A model generated the notes under the pieces. It saw only the letters and a program-made list of their open reading frames with translations, did no database searches and was not told the origin of the DNA. From Thermodesulfobacteriota bacterium (GTDB taxonomy: Bacteria; Desulfobacterota; BSN033; UBA1163), in assembly GCA_030024065.1 (NCBI GenBank), contig JASEIE010000204.1, forward strand, positions 1 to 7,294: a DNA stretch of 7,294 bases, read 5' to 3'. Within the stretch, counting starts at the first letter, position 1, and each line of letters starts with the position of its first letter. A program made the position numbers and the translations under genes. This document shows positions 1-5,878 of this stretch, one piece after another.

Positions 1-81
1 ACATTTGAAAAAATAAACGAATTTTTCAAGTACATACAAGTTTAAAAAGAACATTTCAGCTTAAAAATCTAGCATTTCCCT

Positions 82-109
82 TCAAACTTCCATGAATATC
101 ACCTCCTTT
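82..109 (-). promoter_or_regulatory. Strong ribosome binding site with a 3-codon ORF (minus strand)
   Basis: Read on the minus strand, 109-101 is AAAGGAGGT, a near-perfect match to the 16S rRNA anti-Shine-Dalgarno. It is followed after 7 nt by ATG at 93-91. The frame reads Met-Glu-Val and then TGA (84-82). Two further ATGs lie in the same frame (75-73, stopped by TAA after four codons, and 54-52, open to the window edge). The site is as good as any ribosome binding site in the window, yet nothing of gene length follows inside it. It could be the remnant of a decayed gene, a leader mini-ORF for a gene to the left, or chance. Confidence 0.4.
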
Positions 110-185
110 AAGAGACCTTCGCTGGCTTCTTGGTATAACAATGTTACCCCCCCCAAAAAAAGTCAATAGTTTTTTTCAAAATTCT

Positions 186-374
186 GAGGCAATTTAAGAA
201 TTCTGGAATGCCACCTAACTCCTTGTAATTATACACAAATACAGCCTTTCGAAAAATCCTTTTCAGTTCGATCAACCCAATGATTTTGGGTTGATCACGA
301 AGTCCAAAATAAATAAGTAGTTGATTTTAAAGGCATTTCATAATTTGCAATCTTGGGGATTGTTAAATTGCCTC
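186..374. repeat. 12-bp inverted repeat, arms 186-197 and 363-374
   Basis: GAGGCAATTTAA at 186-197 has its exact reverse complement TTAAATTGCCTC at 363-374. The arms are 165 bp apart and enclose the 270-296 hairpin. A 12-bp direct repeat, ATTTTGGGTTGA (283-294 and 387-398), and an 11-bp direct repeat, AAAGTCAATAG (159-169 and 401-411), overlap the same stretch. Several 11-12-bp matches within 250 bp are more than expected by chance, even in A/T-rich DNA. No element type is recognised. Confidence 0.45.
270..296. repeat. Perfect 11-bp stem-loop
   Basis: GATCAACCCAA (270-280) pairs perfectly with TTGGGTTGATC (286-296) around a 5-nt loop. It lies about 200 bp past the end of the dehydrogenase gene. 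Read on the minus strand it is not immediately followed by a T-run; the nearest one (five T) comes about 12 nt later. It is therefore a poor textbook terminator for the tetR-dehydrogenase transcript, but it could stop or stabilise its 3' end. It could also be a protein-binding dyad. Confidence 0.5.
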
Positions 375-462
375 GATGTTAAGAAAATTTTGGGTTGAGT
401 AAAGTCAATAGGCATTATGAACAATTATTTTGGCCACGATAGGTTCGACGGTCAAATTTTAT

Positions 463-490
463 TAAAACTCGCTGCCTGACTTTTTACGAG
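463..490 (-). terminator. Weak candidate terminator after the dehydrogenase gene
   Basis: On the minus strand, just after the dehydrogenase stop codon, CTCGT (490-486) can pair with GCGAG (472-468; four Watson-Crick pairs and one G-T) around a 13-nt loop. TTTT follows at 467-464. The stem is short and the T-run is brief, so this is a tentative call. Confidence 0.22.
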
Positions 491-494
491 ACCA

Positions 495-1352
495 TCATTT
501 ACTGTAATCAAAAAATCCTTTGCCCGATTTTCTCCCCAGGTATCCAGCGGCGACCATATTGACCAGAAGGGGACAAGGCACATATTTATCCCCACCTCGG
601 CGTTTGTTCAGATCCTCTGTGATATGGAGCAAGGTATCTAACCCGATGAAGTCGCTCAGTTCCAGCGGCCCCATGGGCCAATTAAATCCAGATTTAAACG
701 CCATGTCGATATCTTCCTTCGTTGCCACACCTTCATAGAGGCAGTAGTAGACTTCGTTGAGTAGAGCGACCATCGTACGATTGGTGAGGAAACCCGGGCA
801 GTCCACTTTGAGTTCGCACACATCTTTGTCAATTTTTTTGCAGAATTCGCGGGCCGTTTTAGCTGTCTCTTCACTGGTTTGGATCGCGCGGACAAGTTCA
901 ATTAATCTCATCACCTGGGGAGGCTGATGAAAATGGATGATGATAAATTTATCAGGGCGGCCGGATGCTGCTGCAAGAGGCGTTGCTGGAAGGGCCGAGG
1001 TATTAGAGGCTAAAATTGTGTTGGGAGGCATCATTTTCCCCAACTGAGCAAAGACTTCTTTCTTCAGATCAAAATTTTCGAAAACTGCTTCAATCACGAG
1101 ATCCGCATCCTTGACCTCTTCAAGTCTATCGACCAATTTCAATCTTCCGAGGATAGAGTGTTTCTCCTCACTGGAAAGTTTTCCCTTCTCCACCCTTTTC
1201 TCTATCGTCTTCCCAATCATCCTTAAACCCTTTTCCCCAGCCTCCTTTGATATATCAAAAACATAAGTTTCAAACCCAGATTGAGCGCAAACTTGGGCGA
1301 TTCCACTCCCCATTAATCCCATTCCAACCACCAAAACCTTATTGATCGTCAT
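495..1352 (-). CDS. 3-hydroxyacyl-CoA dehydrogenase (HbdA/PaaH type)
   Basis: Predicted cytoplasmic NAD-dependent enzyme that oxidises a 3-hydroxyacyl-CoA to the 3-oxoacyl-CoA, the third step of beta-oxidation. The 285 residues are the usual length for the single-domain bacterial family. Visible features: Rossmann dinucleotide site VGMGLMGSGIA (residues 9-19), SNTSALP (116-122), and catalytic His140 in IIHFHQPP with Glu152 twelve residues later, the spacing of the human enzyme's His158/Glu170 dyad. The C-terminal dimerisation domain begins near PGFLTNR (186-192) and ends in GRKSGKGFFDY. The ATG at 1352-1350 has AGGAGG (1366-1361) 8 nt upstream. It lies 34 bp after tetR on the same strand, so co-transcription is likely. 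In this context a substrate such as 3-hydroxypimeloyl-CoA, the product of the hydrolase encoded across the control region, is a reasonable inference. The family assignment is firm; the substrate is not shown by the sequence. Confidence 0.93.
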   Translation of the reverse strand: MTINKVLVVGMGLMGSGIAQVCAQSGFETYVFDISKEAGEKGLRMIGKTIEKRVEKGKLSSEEKHSILGRLKLVDRLEEVKDADLVIEAVFENFDLKKEVFAQLGKMMPPNTILASNTSALPATPLAAASGRPDKFIIIHFHQPPQVMRLIELVRAIQTSEETAKTAREFCKKIDKDVCELKVDCPGFLTNRTMVALLNEVYYCLYEGVATKEDIDMAFKSGFNWPMGPLELSDFIGLDTLLHITEDLNKRRGGDKYVPCPLLVNMVAAGYLGRKSGKGFFDYSK

Positions 1353-1386
1353 CTGCTTTTCCTCCTGCCTTGTGAGTATTTGGCTT

Positions 1387-2016
1387 TCAATTATTTTTTA
1401 GAGTTCCCCTGCCTTTCTTTTCCTGGATCATACCCTTTCCATGTTCTATTAGGATTCCGTTAAAAAGGATTTCAATAATCATTTTTGCCTCTTCTTCAAT
1501 AGAGATGGGGCCGTCATTCTTAAACCACCGATAAACCCAGTTCATCATCGCAAATAAAGAAAAATTAATGGTCGGAAGGTGGAGGTTGGGTCGTAATACT
1601 CCTCTCTCGCTGAGTTTTTGTATTTCTTCCAGGTAGGTTTCATAGACTTTCCTGTGTTGTTTGTAAATAATTGCCTTCAATCTTCTTGGAAGTTGATATT
1701 GTTCTTCTATGTAAATCTTTACCTCTTCTCTTTTATCTTTCAACAAACAGATCTGCCTGAAAATCATTTGCTTCAGTCTTTCCTTCGGATCGTCAAACTC
1801 TTGCTTAGTCTGATTGAGTATAATGATCAAGTGATCCCCGATTGTCTTAATAATTTCGTAAAGCAGATCATCCTTTGTCTTAAAATAATGGTAAAGGGTC
1901 GCGCTGGATATTCCAGCGGCACGGCCAATGTCTCTGATGGACGTAGAGGCGAACCCCTCCCTGTAAAATAATTCTGTACCTTTCCTGACCAGCACTTCCC
2001 GCATATCATATTTCAT
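1387..2016 (-). CDS. TetR family transcriptional regulator (KstR2/FadR-like)
   Basis: A 209-residue one-component repressor-type regulator. The N-terminal helix-turn-helix is clear: TSIRDIGRAAGISSATLYHYF at residues 25-45, followed by KTKDDLL. The C-terminal ligand domain carries a segment near 154-188 (FAMMNWVYRWFKNDGP, then ILFNGIL) that resembles TetR regulators of acyl-CoA and steroid-ring catabolism such as KstR2, whose ligands are CoA thioesters. It is the first gene of the leftward pair and diverges from the four-gene operon, so control of both directions, including its own, is likely. The start at 2016 gives the standard HTH-proximal N-terminus, but the upstream Shine-Dalgarno is weak. 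Met5 is an alternative with no better site. Base composition is A/T-rich: 17 of 60 G+C at 1441-1500 and 25 of 60 at 1741-1800, against 35 of 60 at 3361-3420. A ligand-responsive repressor role is inference. Confidence 0.9.
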   Translation of the reverse strand: MKYDMREVLVRKGTELFYREGFASTSIRDIGRAAGISSATLYHYFKTKDDLLYEIIKTIGDHLIIILNQTKQEFDDPKERLKQMIFRQICLLKDKREEVKIYIEEQYQLPRRLKAIIYKQHRKVYETYLEEIQKLSERGVLRPNLHLPTINFSLFAMMNWVYRWFKNDGPISIEEEAKMIIEILFNGILIEHGKGMIQEKKGRGTLKNN

Positions 2017-2086
2017 TTCCGGGTCACCACAGGGAATCCATTATCTCAAGCATATTCTAAGCAGATTAACACCTTTTTTTCTATCG

Positions 2087-2096
2087 ACCGATTGGT
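2087..2096. promoter_or_regulatory. Candidate TetR operator, box 1
   Basis: ACCGATTGGT is a 10-bp dyad with one G-T mismatch pair, 71 bp upstream of the tetR start. It matches box 2 (2206-2215) position for position, with the same centre, and both fit AYCGATYGRT. Around the shared centre the windows 2083-2099 and 2202-2218 agree at 12 of 17 bases. It lies upstream of a possible minus-strand -10, TAGAAT (2059-2054), that lacks a good -35, so it could serve autoregulation. Assignment as the operator of the neighbouring TetR is inference. Confidence 0.42.
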
Positions 2097-2169
2097 AACA
2101 AATGAAATAGTAAAAGTCAAGAACTATTTTAGCATGTGAATACAATTGAATAAAGTGGAAAATCTTTTA

Positions 2170-2198
2170 TTGACAAAGTAATATGATCATTATATAAG
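2170..2198 (+). promoter_or_regulatory. Sigma70-type promoter for the rightward operon
   Basis: TTGACA (2170-2175) is a perfect -35 and TATAAG (2193-2198) is a five-of-six -10, separated by the optimal 17 bp. The predicted start of transcription is near 2205, giving a leader of about 70 nt before the hydratase start at 2274. The -10 lies inside the spacer of an inverted repeat (2184-2205), and the start site abuts a perfect 10-bp dyad (2206-2215). Repression by steric block is the obvious inference. Confidence 0.75.
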
Positions 2199-2205
2199 AT
2201 GATCA
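2184..2205. promoter_or_regulatory. Inverted repeat straddling the -10 element
   Basis: TGATCAT (2184-2190) and ATGATCA (2199-2205) are perfect 7-bp arms around an 8-bp spacer that contains most of the -10 hexamer. The repeat differs from the box 1/box 2 motif, so it could be a second regulator's site or an extension of the TetR site. Repeats of this size over a promoter commonly bind dimeric repressors; no binding is shown here. Confidence 0.45.
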
Positions 2206-2215
2206 ATCGATCGAT
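2206..2215. promoter_or_regulatory. Candidate TetR operator, box 2
   Basis: ATCGATCGAT is a perfect 10-bp palindrome placed right at the predicted transcription start of the rightward operon. It shares centre and consensus with box 1, 119 bp to the left. A further half-site-like GATCGGT, the reverse complement of ACCGATC, lies at 2224-2230. A dimeric TetR protein bound here would block promoter clearance. Confidence 0.5.
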
Positions 2216-2273
2216 AAATGGAAGATCGGTCTGTTAGAAAGGCAAAAAATCTGATTGCTTAGGGGGGAGCGAA

Positions 2274-3056
2274 ATGGAATGGAAGAACTTAATTTACGAG
2301 GGGAGAGAGGAGATAGGAATCATAACGATCAATCGCCCCGAAAAATTGAATGCCCTCAATAAAGAGCTGTTGTTGGAGTTAAAAGATGTCATCGAAAGAG
2401 TCCGATCCGATGACAAAATCAAGGCACTCATCATCACCGGTTCAGGAGAAAAAGCTTTTGCAGCGGGAGCCGATATCAATGAAATCGCCGCTCTTGGACT
2501 GACCAATGCCTTCGACTTTTCAAGGGATGCTCAAGGGGTGGCCAATGGGATTGAAAATTTGGGAAAACCTGTGATCGCAGGAGTGAATGGTTTGGCGTTG
2601 GGGGGAGGCTTCGAGCTTGCCCTCGCATGTACCTTCAGGATCTTATCGGAAAATGCAAAAATGGGGTTACCTGAGGTGGGTCTGGGGGCGATCCCAGGAA
2701 TCGGAGGAACCCAGAGACTTCCCCGTCTCATTGGTAAAGGCAGGGCTCTCTGGTATCTCCTCACAGGCGAACTGATCGATGCTGTAACGGCAGAGCGCAT
2801 TGGTCTGGCAAATAAAGTCGTCGCTGCGGGAAAGCTCATGGAAGCCTGTCTCGACGTAGCCAAAACTCTTCTCAATAAAGGCCCCCTTGCCATGCGCTTA
2901 GCGATGCAGGCAGTCAATCACGGCTTGGACATGGGGCAGGAAGAGGGGATGATCCTGGAATCGGCCCTGATGACCATCGCCTGTTCAAGCGAGGACAAGA
3001 ACGAAGGGATTAAGGCCTTTTTGGAGAAACGAAAGCCTGATTTTAAAGGGCGTTAA
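2274..3056 (+). CDS. Enoyl-CoA hydratase (crotonase family)
   Basis: A 260-residue crotonase-fold enzyme that adds water across an enoyl-CoA double bond to give a 3-hydroxyacyl-CoA. Length and motifs match canonical hydratases. The oxyanion-hole segments are KAFAAGADI (60-68) and NGLALGGGFELA (105-116). Both catalytic glutamates are present, Glu114 and Glu134 (in GLPEVGLG), 20 residues apart as with Glu144/Glu164 of the rat enzyme. PGIGGTQRLPR (141-151) follows. With both acids retained, a true hydratase is more likely than an isomerase or hydrolase. The ATG at 2274 follows a G-rich Shine-Dalgarno (2262-2269). It is first in the rightward operon, 17 bp before the next start. It could act on a linear enoyl-CoA after ring opening, or before it as a cyclic dienoyl-CoA hydratase (the Dch/BamR step, also a crotonase of about this size). 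The sequence does not decide between these. Confidence 0.93.
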   Translation: MEWKNLIYEGREEIGIITINRPEKLNALNKELLLELKDVIERVRSDDKIKALIITGSGEKAFAAGADINEIAALGLTNAFDFSRDAQGVANGIENLGKPVIAGVNGLALGGGFELALACTFRILSENAKMGLPEVGLGAIPGIGGTQRLPRLIGKGRALWYLLTGELIDAVTAERIGLANKVVAAGKLMEACLDVAKTLLNKGPLAMRLAMQAVNHGLDMGQEEGMILESALMTIACSSEDKNEGIKAFLEKRKPDFKGR

Positions 3057-3073
3057 CCCAGTGAGGAGGGACT

Positions 3074-4495
3074 ATGTCTGGGATTCTTTCTTATGGAGCG
3101 TATATCCCTATCTACCGGCTGAACCGCGAAGAACTCGGAAAGGTGTGGGGAGGCGGATATCGAAAAGGGGAAAGGTCCGTTGCCAATTGCGACGAGGACA
3201 GCATCACCATGGCGGTGGAGGCAGTCCTTGATTGTCTCAGCGGAATAGATAGAGAGTCCATCGACGGCTTATACTTCGCTTCAACCACTCCCCCTTATCG
3301 AGTTAAACGAGCCGCAACGATTGTCGCCGCAGCGGCAGACCTGAGGCGGGATATATTTACAGCCGACTTCGCCAACTCTTTTGGCGCTGGCGCAAATGCT
3401 TTAAGGGCGGCTATGGACGCAGTGAGCGCCGGTTCAGCCAAAAGCGTGCTGGTGGTAGCCTCCGACTGCCAGTTGGCCCCGCCCAATTCAGCTTTTGAGC
3501 CCATCCATGGAGATGGAGCCGCCGCCCTTTTGATTGGCAATGCGGACACGGCTGCGGCCTTTTCGGAAAAATACTCTCTCTCAAGCGATTTCCTCGATAT
3601 CTGGAGAAGGGAAAGAGGAGATACCTATATCAGAACCTGGGAGGATCGGTTTGTAGTAGATAATGGTTATATGGTGTATCTTCGGGAAGCCATTATCAAT
3701 CTTCTTAAGACCTCTGGTTTAACCGTGCAAGAGGTGACAAAGGTTGCCTATTATGGACCTGACCCAAGAAGTCACGCAGCGATGGCTCGTTCTCTTGGCC
3801 TTGGAAAAGGTCAAACACAGGATCCGATGTTCGATGTCTTAGGAAACACGGGTGCTGCTTTCTTCATGATGATATTGGTCGCTGCTCTGGAGAATGCAAA
3901 GGCTGGGGACAAAATTTTAGCGGCCAGTTACGGTGATGGGGCTGACGCATTCCTCTTTAACGTTACCAATCAGATAGAGAAGATCAAAAATAAAAAAGGA
4001 GTGACGCATCATCTGGCTTCCAAGATGATGCTTCCCAATTACGGAACCTACCTGAGGTTCCGTAATTTAATGGAGTGGGAGAAGACGCCTATGCCGGATC
4101 CGGAATCATCCGTAACGGTCATGTGGCGGGATGAGAAGGCTCTGATCCGGGGGCGTGGCCACAAATGCAAGGCTTGTGGACATGTCCAATTTCCACCTCA
4201 AAAGGTCTGTATGTGGTGTCAAGCAAAGGGACAATTTGAGGAAGTTAGAATTTCAGATAAGAAGGGCAGTCTGTTCACCTTTAGCCTTGACGAGCGGGCA
4301 GTCTTTGCGCTCGATCTGCCCAATGTTTTGGCCATCGTCGATTTAGAAGGTGGAGGGAGGGTTTATGGTCAGTTGACGGACAGGGATCCAAACAAAATTA
4401 AGATAGGAATGGAGATAGAATTGACTTTCAGAAAGTTTCACGAGGGTTCTGGTTTTCATAACTACTCCTGGAAGTGCCGACCTGTCAGATCATAG
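3074..4495 (+). CDS. HMG-CoA-synthase-like domain fused to zinc-ribbon/OB-fold (DUF35)
   Basis: A 473-residue, two-part cytoplasmic protein. Residues 1 to about 300 follow the archaeal-type HMG-CoA synthase fold: MSGILSYGAYIPIYRL at the start, YFASTTPPYRVK near 67-78, GDGAAALLIG near 146-155, LGNTGAAFF near 256-264 and ASYGDGADAF near 284-293. Residues about 340-470 are a DUF35 module: a zinc ribbon with Cys365, Cys368, Cys379 and Cys382, then an OB-fold (KKGSLFTFS to about 453). Compared with remembered archaeal synthases, the catalytic Glu aligns with Thr71, the Cys loop with N101-S102-F103 (no Cys between 88 and 131), and the His with Tyr227. A synthase reaction is therefore unlikely. AGGAGG (3064-3069) precedes the ATG. 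The gene ends 10 bp before the thiolase start, suggesting a complex with that thiolase, as in archaeal thiolase/DUF35/HMG-CoA-synthase and bacterial BbsAB. The domain call is firm; the role is inferred. Confidence 0.88.
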   Translation: MSGILSYGAYIPIYRLNREELGKVWGGGYRKGERSVANCDEDSITMAVEAVLDCLSGIDRESIDGLYFASTTPPYRVKRAATIVAAAADLRRDIFTADFANSFGAGANALRAAMDAVSAGSAKSVLVVASDCQLAPPNSAFEPIHGDGAAALLIGNADTAAAFSEKYSLSSDFLDIWRRERGDTYIRTWEDRFVVDNGYMVYLREAIINLLKTSGLTVQEVTKVAYYGPDPRSHAAMARSLGLGKGQTQDPMFDVLGNTGAAFFMMILVAALENAKAGDKILAASYGDGADAFLFNVTNQIEKIKNKKGVTHHLASKMMLPNYGTYLRFRNLMEWEKTPMPDPESSVTVMWRDEKALIRGRGHKCKACGHVQFPPQKVCMWCQAKGQFEEVRISDKKGSLFTFSLDERAVFALDLPNVLAIVDLEGGGRVYGQLTDRDPNKIKIGMEIELTFRKFHEGSGFHNYSWKCRPVRS

Positions 4496-4505
4496 GGGGT
4501 GTTCT

Positions 4506-5789
4506 ATGTCGGAGAGTTTGAAGGATAAAGTTGCCATCATTGGCATGGGTTGTACTCCATTTGGTGAATTATTTGACAAAGACGTGGATGACCTCATCAC
4601 AGATGCCGTCTTTGAAGCGGTGGAGGATGCCGGCCTTGACCTAAAGGATATCCAGGCGGTCTGGGCCGGGACCCTGTTCAGCGGCGTTACCGGAGCCAGC
4701 GTGTCCAACCCCTTGCAGCTACAATACGTTCCGGTAACCAGAGTTGAAAATGCCTGTGGCACGGGCATCGAAACCATCAGAAACGCGGTTTTTGCCTTGG
4801 CTTCTAAGGCCTATGATCTCGTGCTGGCCGTCGGTTTCGAAAAGATGAAGGACTTCGGTTTTTCAGGGCTCCATCCCACACGCAGTTTATCCGATAAGCA
4901 GCACCCCATCTATGTTGCCGGAGGAACCGGGCCAGGCCGTTATGCATTGGCAGCCACCCGGTATTTCGAGCGCTATGGGTTAACGGCAGAGGAGGGGAAG
5001 CGAACCTTGGCCAAAATATCTGTAAAGAGTCACTACTGCGGGGCTCGTAACCCAAGGGCCCATCTCCGGAGGGAGGTCAGCTTAGAAGAGGTGATCAAGG
5101 CTCCGATGATCGCCTGGCCGCTCGGCCTTTATGATTGTTGTGGGGTCACCGACGGTGCCTCTGCGGCGATTATGTGCCGGGCAGAAGATGTAAAAACCTA
5201 TGCAAAGAGGCACAAAGATGACTACGTTACCATTAAAGGGGTAGGAATCGCGATTGGTCCAGGATGGGGAAAGAATAAGGAGGATTATGACTTTACGAGC
5301 TGGCCGGAGACCGAGTACGCAGCGAGGCAGGCGTATAAGATGGCCGGGATAAAGAGTCCCAGAAAGGAGCTGGATATCGCCGAAATCCATGATTGTTTCT
5401 CAATCGCTGAACTTATTGCTTCGGAATCTTTAGGTTTTTGCGAGAAAGGAGCAGCTCGAGAGGAACTCATTGACAACGGCGCCTTCATCGCGCCTCAATT
5501 TAGAGAGGAAGTCATGAAGAAATGGGGGGCTTCTGAGAAAGAGATTCGTCATGCTCCTGATCCACAAGATATCCTTCCCATTAACCTGAGCGGAGGGCTT
5601 AAATCCTTCGGCCACCCTGTCGGTGCAAGTGGGGGCCGGGAGGTTTTGGAGATATACAAGCAGATTCAGGGGCGGGCGGAGGATTCCTCGAGACAGCTTA
5701 AGAATGTAAAGCTGGGCTTAGTTCACAATCAAGGAGGACATCCCGGAAGATTTCAGGCGGGTGTCCTGATCGTCGGAGCCCCAGAATAG
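4506..5789 (+). CDS. SCP2-type thiolase (acetyl-CoA acyltransferase-like)
   Basis: A 427-residue thiolase-fold protein of the SCP-x/SCP2 and BbsB-like group. It is predicted to cleave a 3-oxoacyl-CoA with CoA, or run the reverse condensation. Visible active-site parts are nucleophile Cys84 in ENACGTG, the HDCF motif (His295-Phe298) that replaces NEAF in this subgroup and supplies the acid/base Cys297, and His370 in SFGHPVGASGGR. The C-terminal segment HNQGGHPGRF (407-416) lacks the second cysteine of classical thiolases, as expected for SCP2-type enzymes. It is longer than the roughly 390 residues of ordinary thiolases. Its Shine-Dalgarno (AGGGGG, 4494-4499) overlaps the stop codon of the preceding fusion gene, so translation of the two is probably coupled. 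Partnering with that gene's DUF35 module is expected from family precedent. In this operon it would release acetyl-CoA or another acyl-CoA from the ring-cleavage product. Substrate unknown. Confidence 0.88.
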   Translation: MSESLKDKVAIIGMGCTPFGELFDKDVDDLITDAVFEAVEDAGLDLKDIQAVWAGTLFSGVTGASVSNPLQLQYVPVTRVENACGTGIETIRNAVFALASKAYDLVLAVGFEKMKDFGFSGLHPTRSLSDKQHPIYVAGGTGPGRYALAATRYFERYGLTAEEGKRTLAKISVKSHYCGARNPRAHLRREVSLEEVIKAPMIAWPLGLYDCCGVTDGASAAIMCRAEDVKTYAKRHKDDYVTIKGVGIAIGPGWGKNKEDYDFTSWPETEYAARQAYKMAGIKSPRKELDIAEIHDCFSIAELIASESLGFCEKGAAREELIDNGAFIAPQFREEVMKKWGASEKEIRHAPDPQDILPINLSGGLKSFGHPVGASGGREVLEIYKQIQGRAEDSSRQLKNVKLGLVHNQGGHPGRFQAGVLIVGAPE

Positions 5790-5864
5790 GAAGGGGGGTG
5801 AACATAAGGCAGGGGATTTAAGGTTGGTTGAAAGAATTAAATGGGAAGAAAAAATAATAAAAAG

Positions 5865-5871
5865 AAGGAGG
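5865..5871 (+). promoter_or_regulatory. Ribosome binding site of the ring-opening hydrolase
   Basis: AAGGAGG lies 7 nt before the ATG at 5879 and fixes the start. It ends an 89-bp, A-rich gap after the thiolase, by far the longest gap in the operon. No hairpin terminator or convincing separate promoter is visible in the gap. Confidence 0.75.
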
Positions 5872-5878
5872 GTTAAAG

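Larger units (their letters stand above)
1..494. other. A/T-rich intergenic region, no convincing gene
   Basis: No ORF here has both a plausible start and a useful length. The stretch is A/T-rich and low in complexity. It contains a C8 run (147-154) directly followed by an A7 run (155-161), a T7 run (170-176), a perfect hairpin (270-296), short direct and inverted repeats, and a minus-strand Shine-Dalgarno site opening a three-codon ORF. A minus-strand frame beginning with ATG at 54-52 stays open to the window edge for 18 codons. It is too short and too rich in Phe and Leu codons from T-runs to call. The left edge may belong to a gene outside the window. Confidence 0.7.

Noticed and set aside
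656..901. An 81-codon open frame overlapping the dehydrogenase in another minus-strand frame
   Set aside because: It is embedded in a full-length dehydrogenase with intact NAD site and catalytic dyad. Its Lys/Arg/Ser-rich translation is typical of a shifted reading frame.
1618..1971. A 117-codon open frame on the plus strand inside tetR
   Set aside because: It lies antisense to a clear TetR gene with an intact helix-turn-helix and is rich in Phe and Leu from A/T-rich complement sequence. No plausible ribosome binding site or motif is seen.
2531..2917. A 128-codon open frame on the minus strand inside the hydratase gene
   Set aside because: It is the complement of a well-supported crotonase gene with both catalytic glutamates. 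It has no recognisable domain, and its Ala/Pro/Ser-rich make-up is typical of antisense shadows.
3074..4495. Functional HMG-CoA synthase of a mevalonate pathway
   Set aside because: The Glu, Cys and His catalytic positions all appear substituted, and the operon context is catabolic ring cleavage rather than isoprenoid synthesis.
5828..5858. Possible internal promoter (TTGAAA and AATAAT) before the hydrolase gene
   Set aside because: The spacing is 19 bp and transcription would begin at the Shine-Dalgarno site itself, leaving no usable leader. The resemblance is explained by the A-rich gap.
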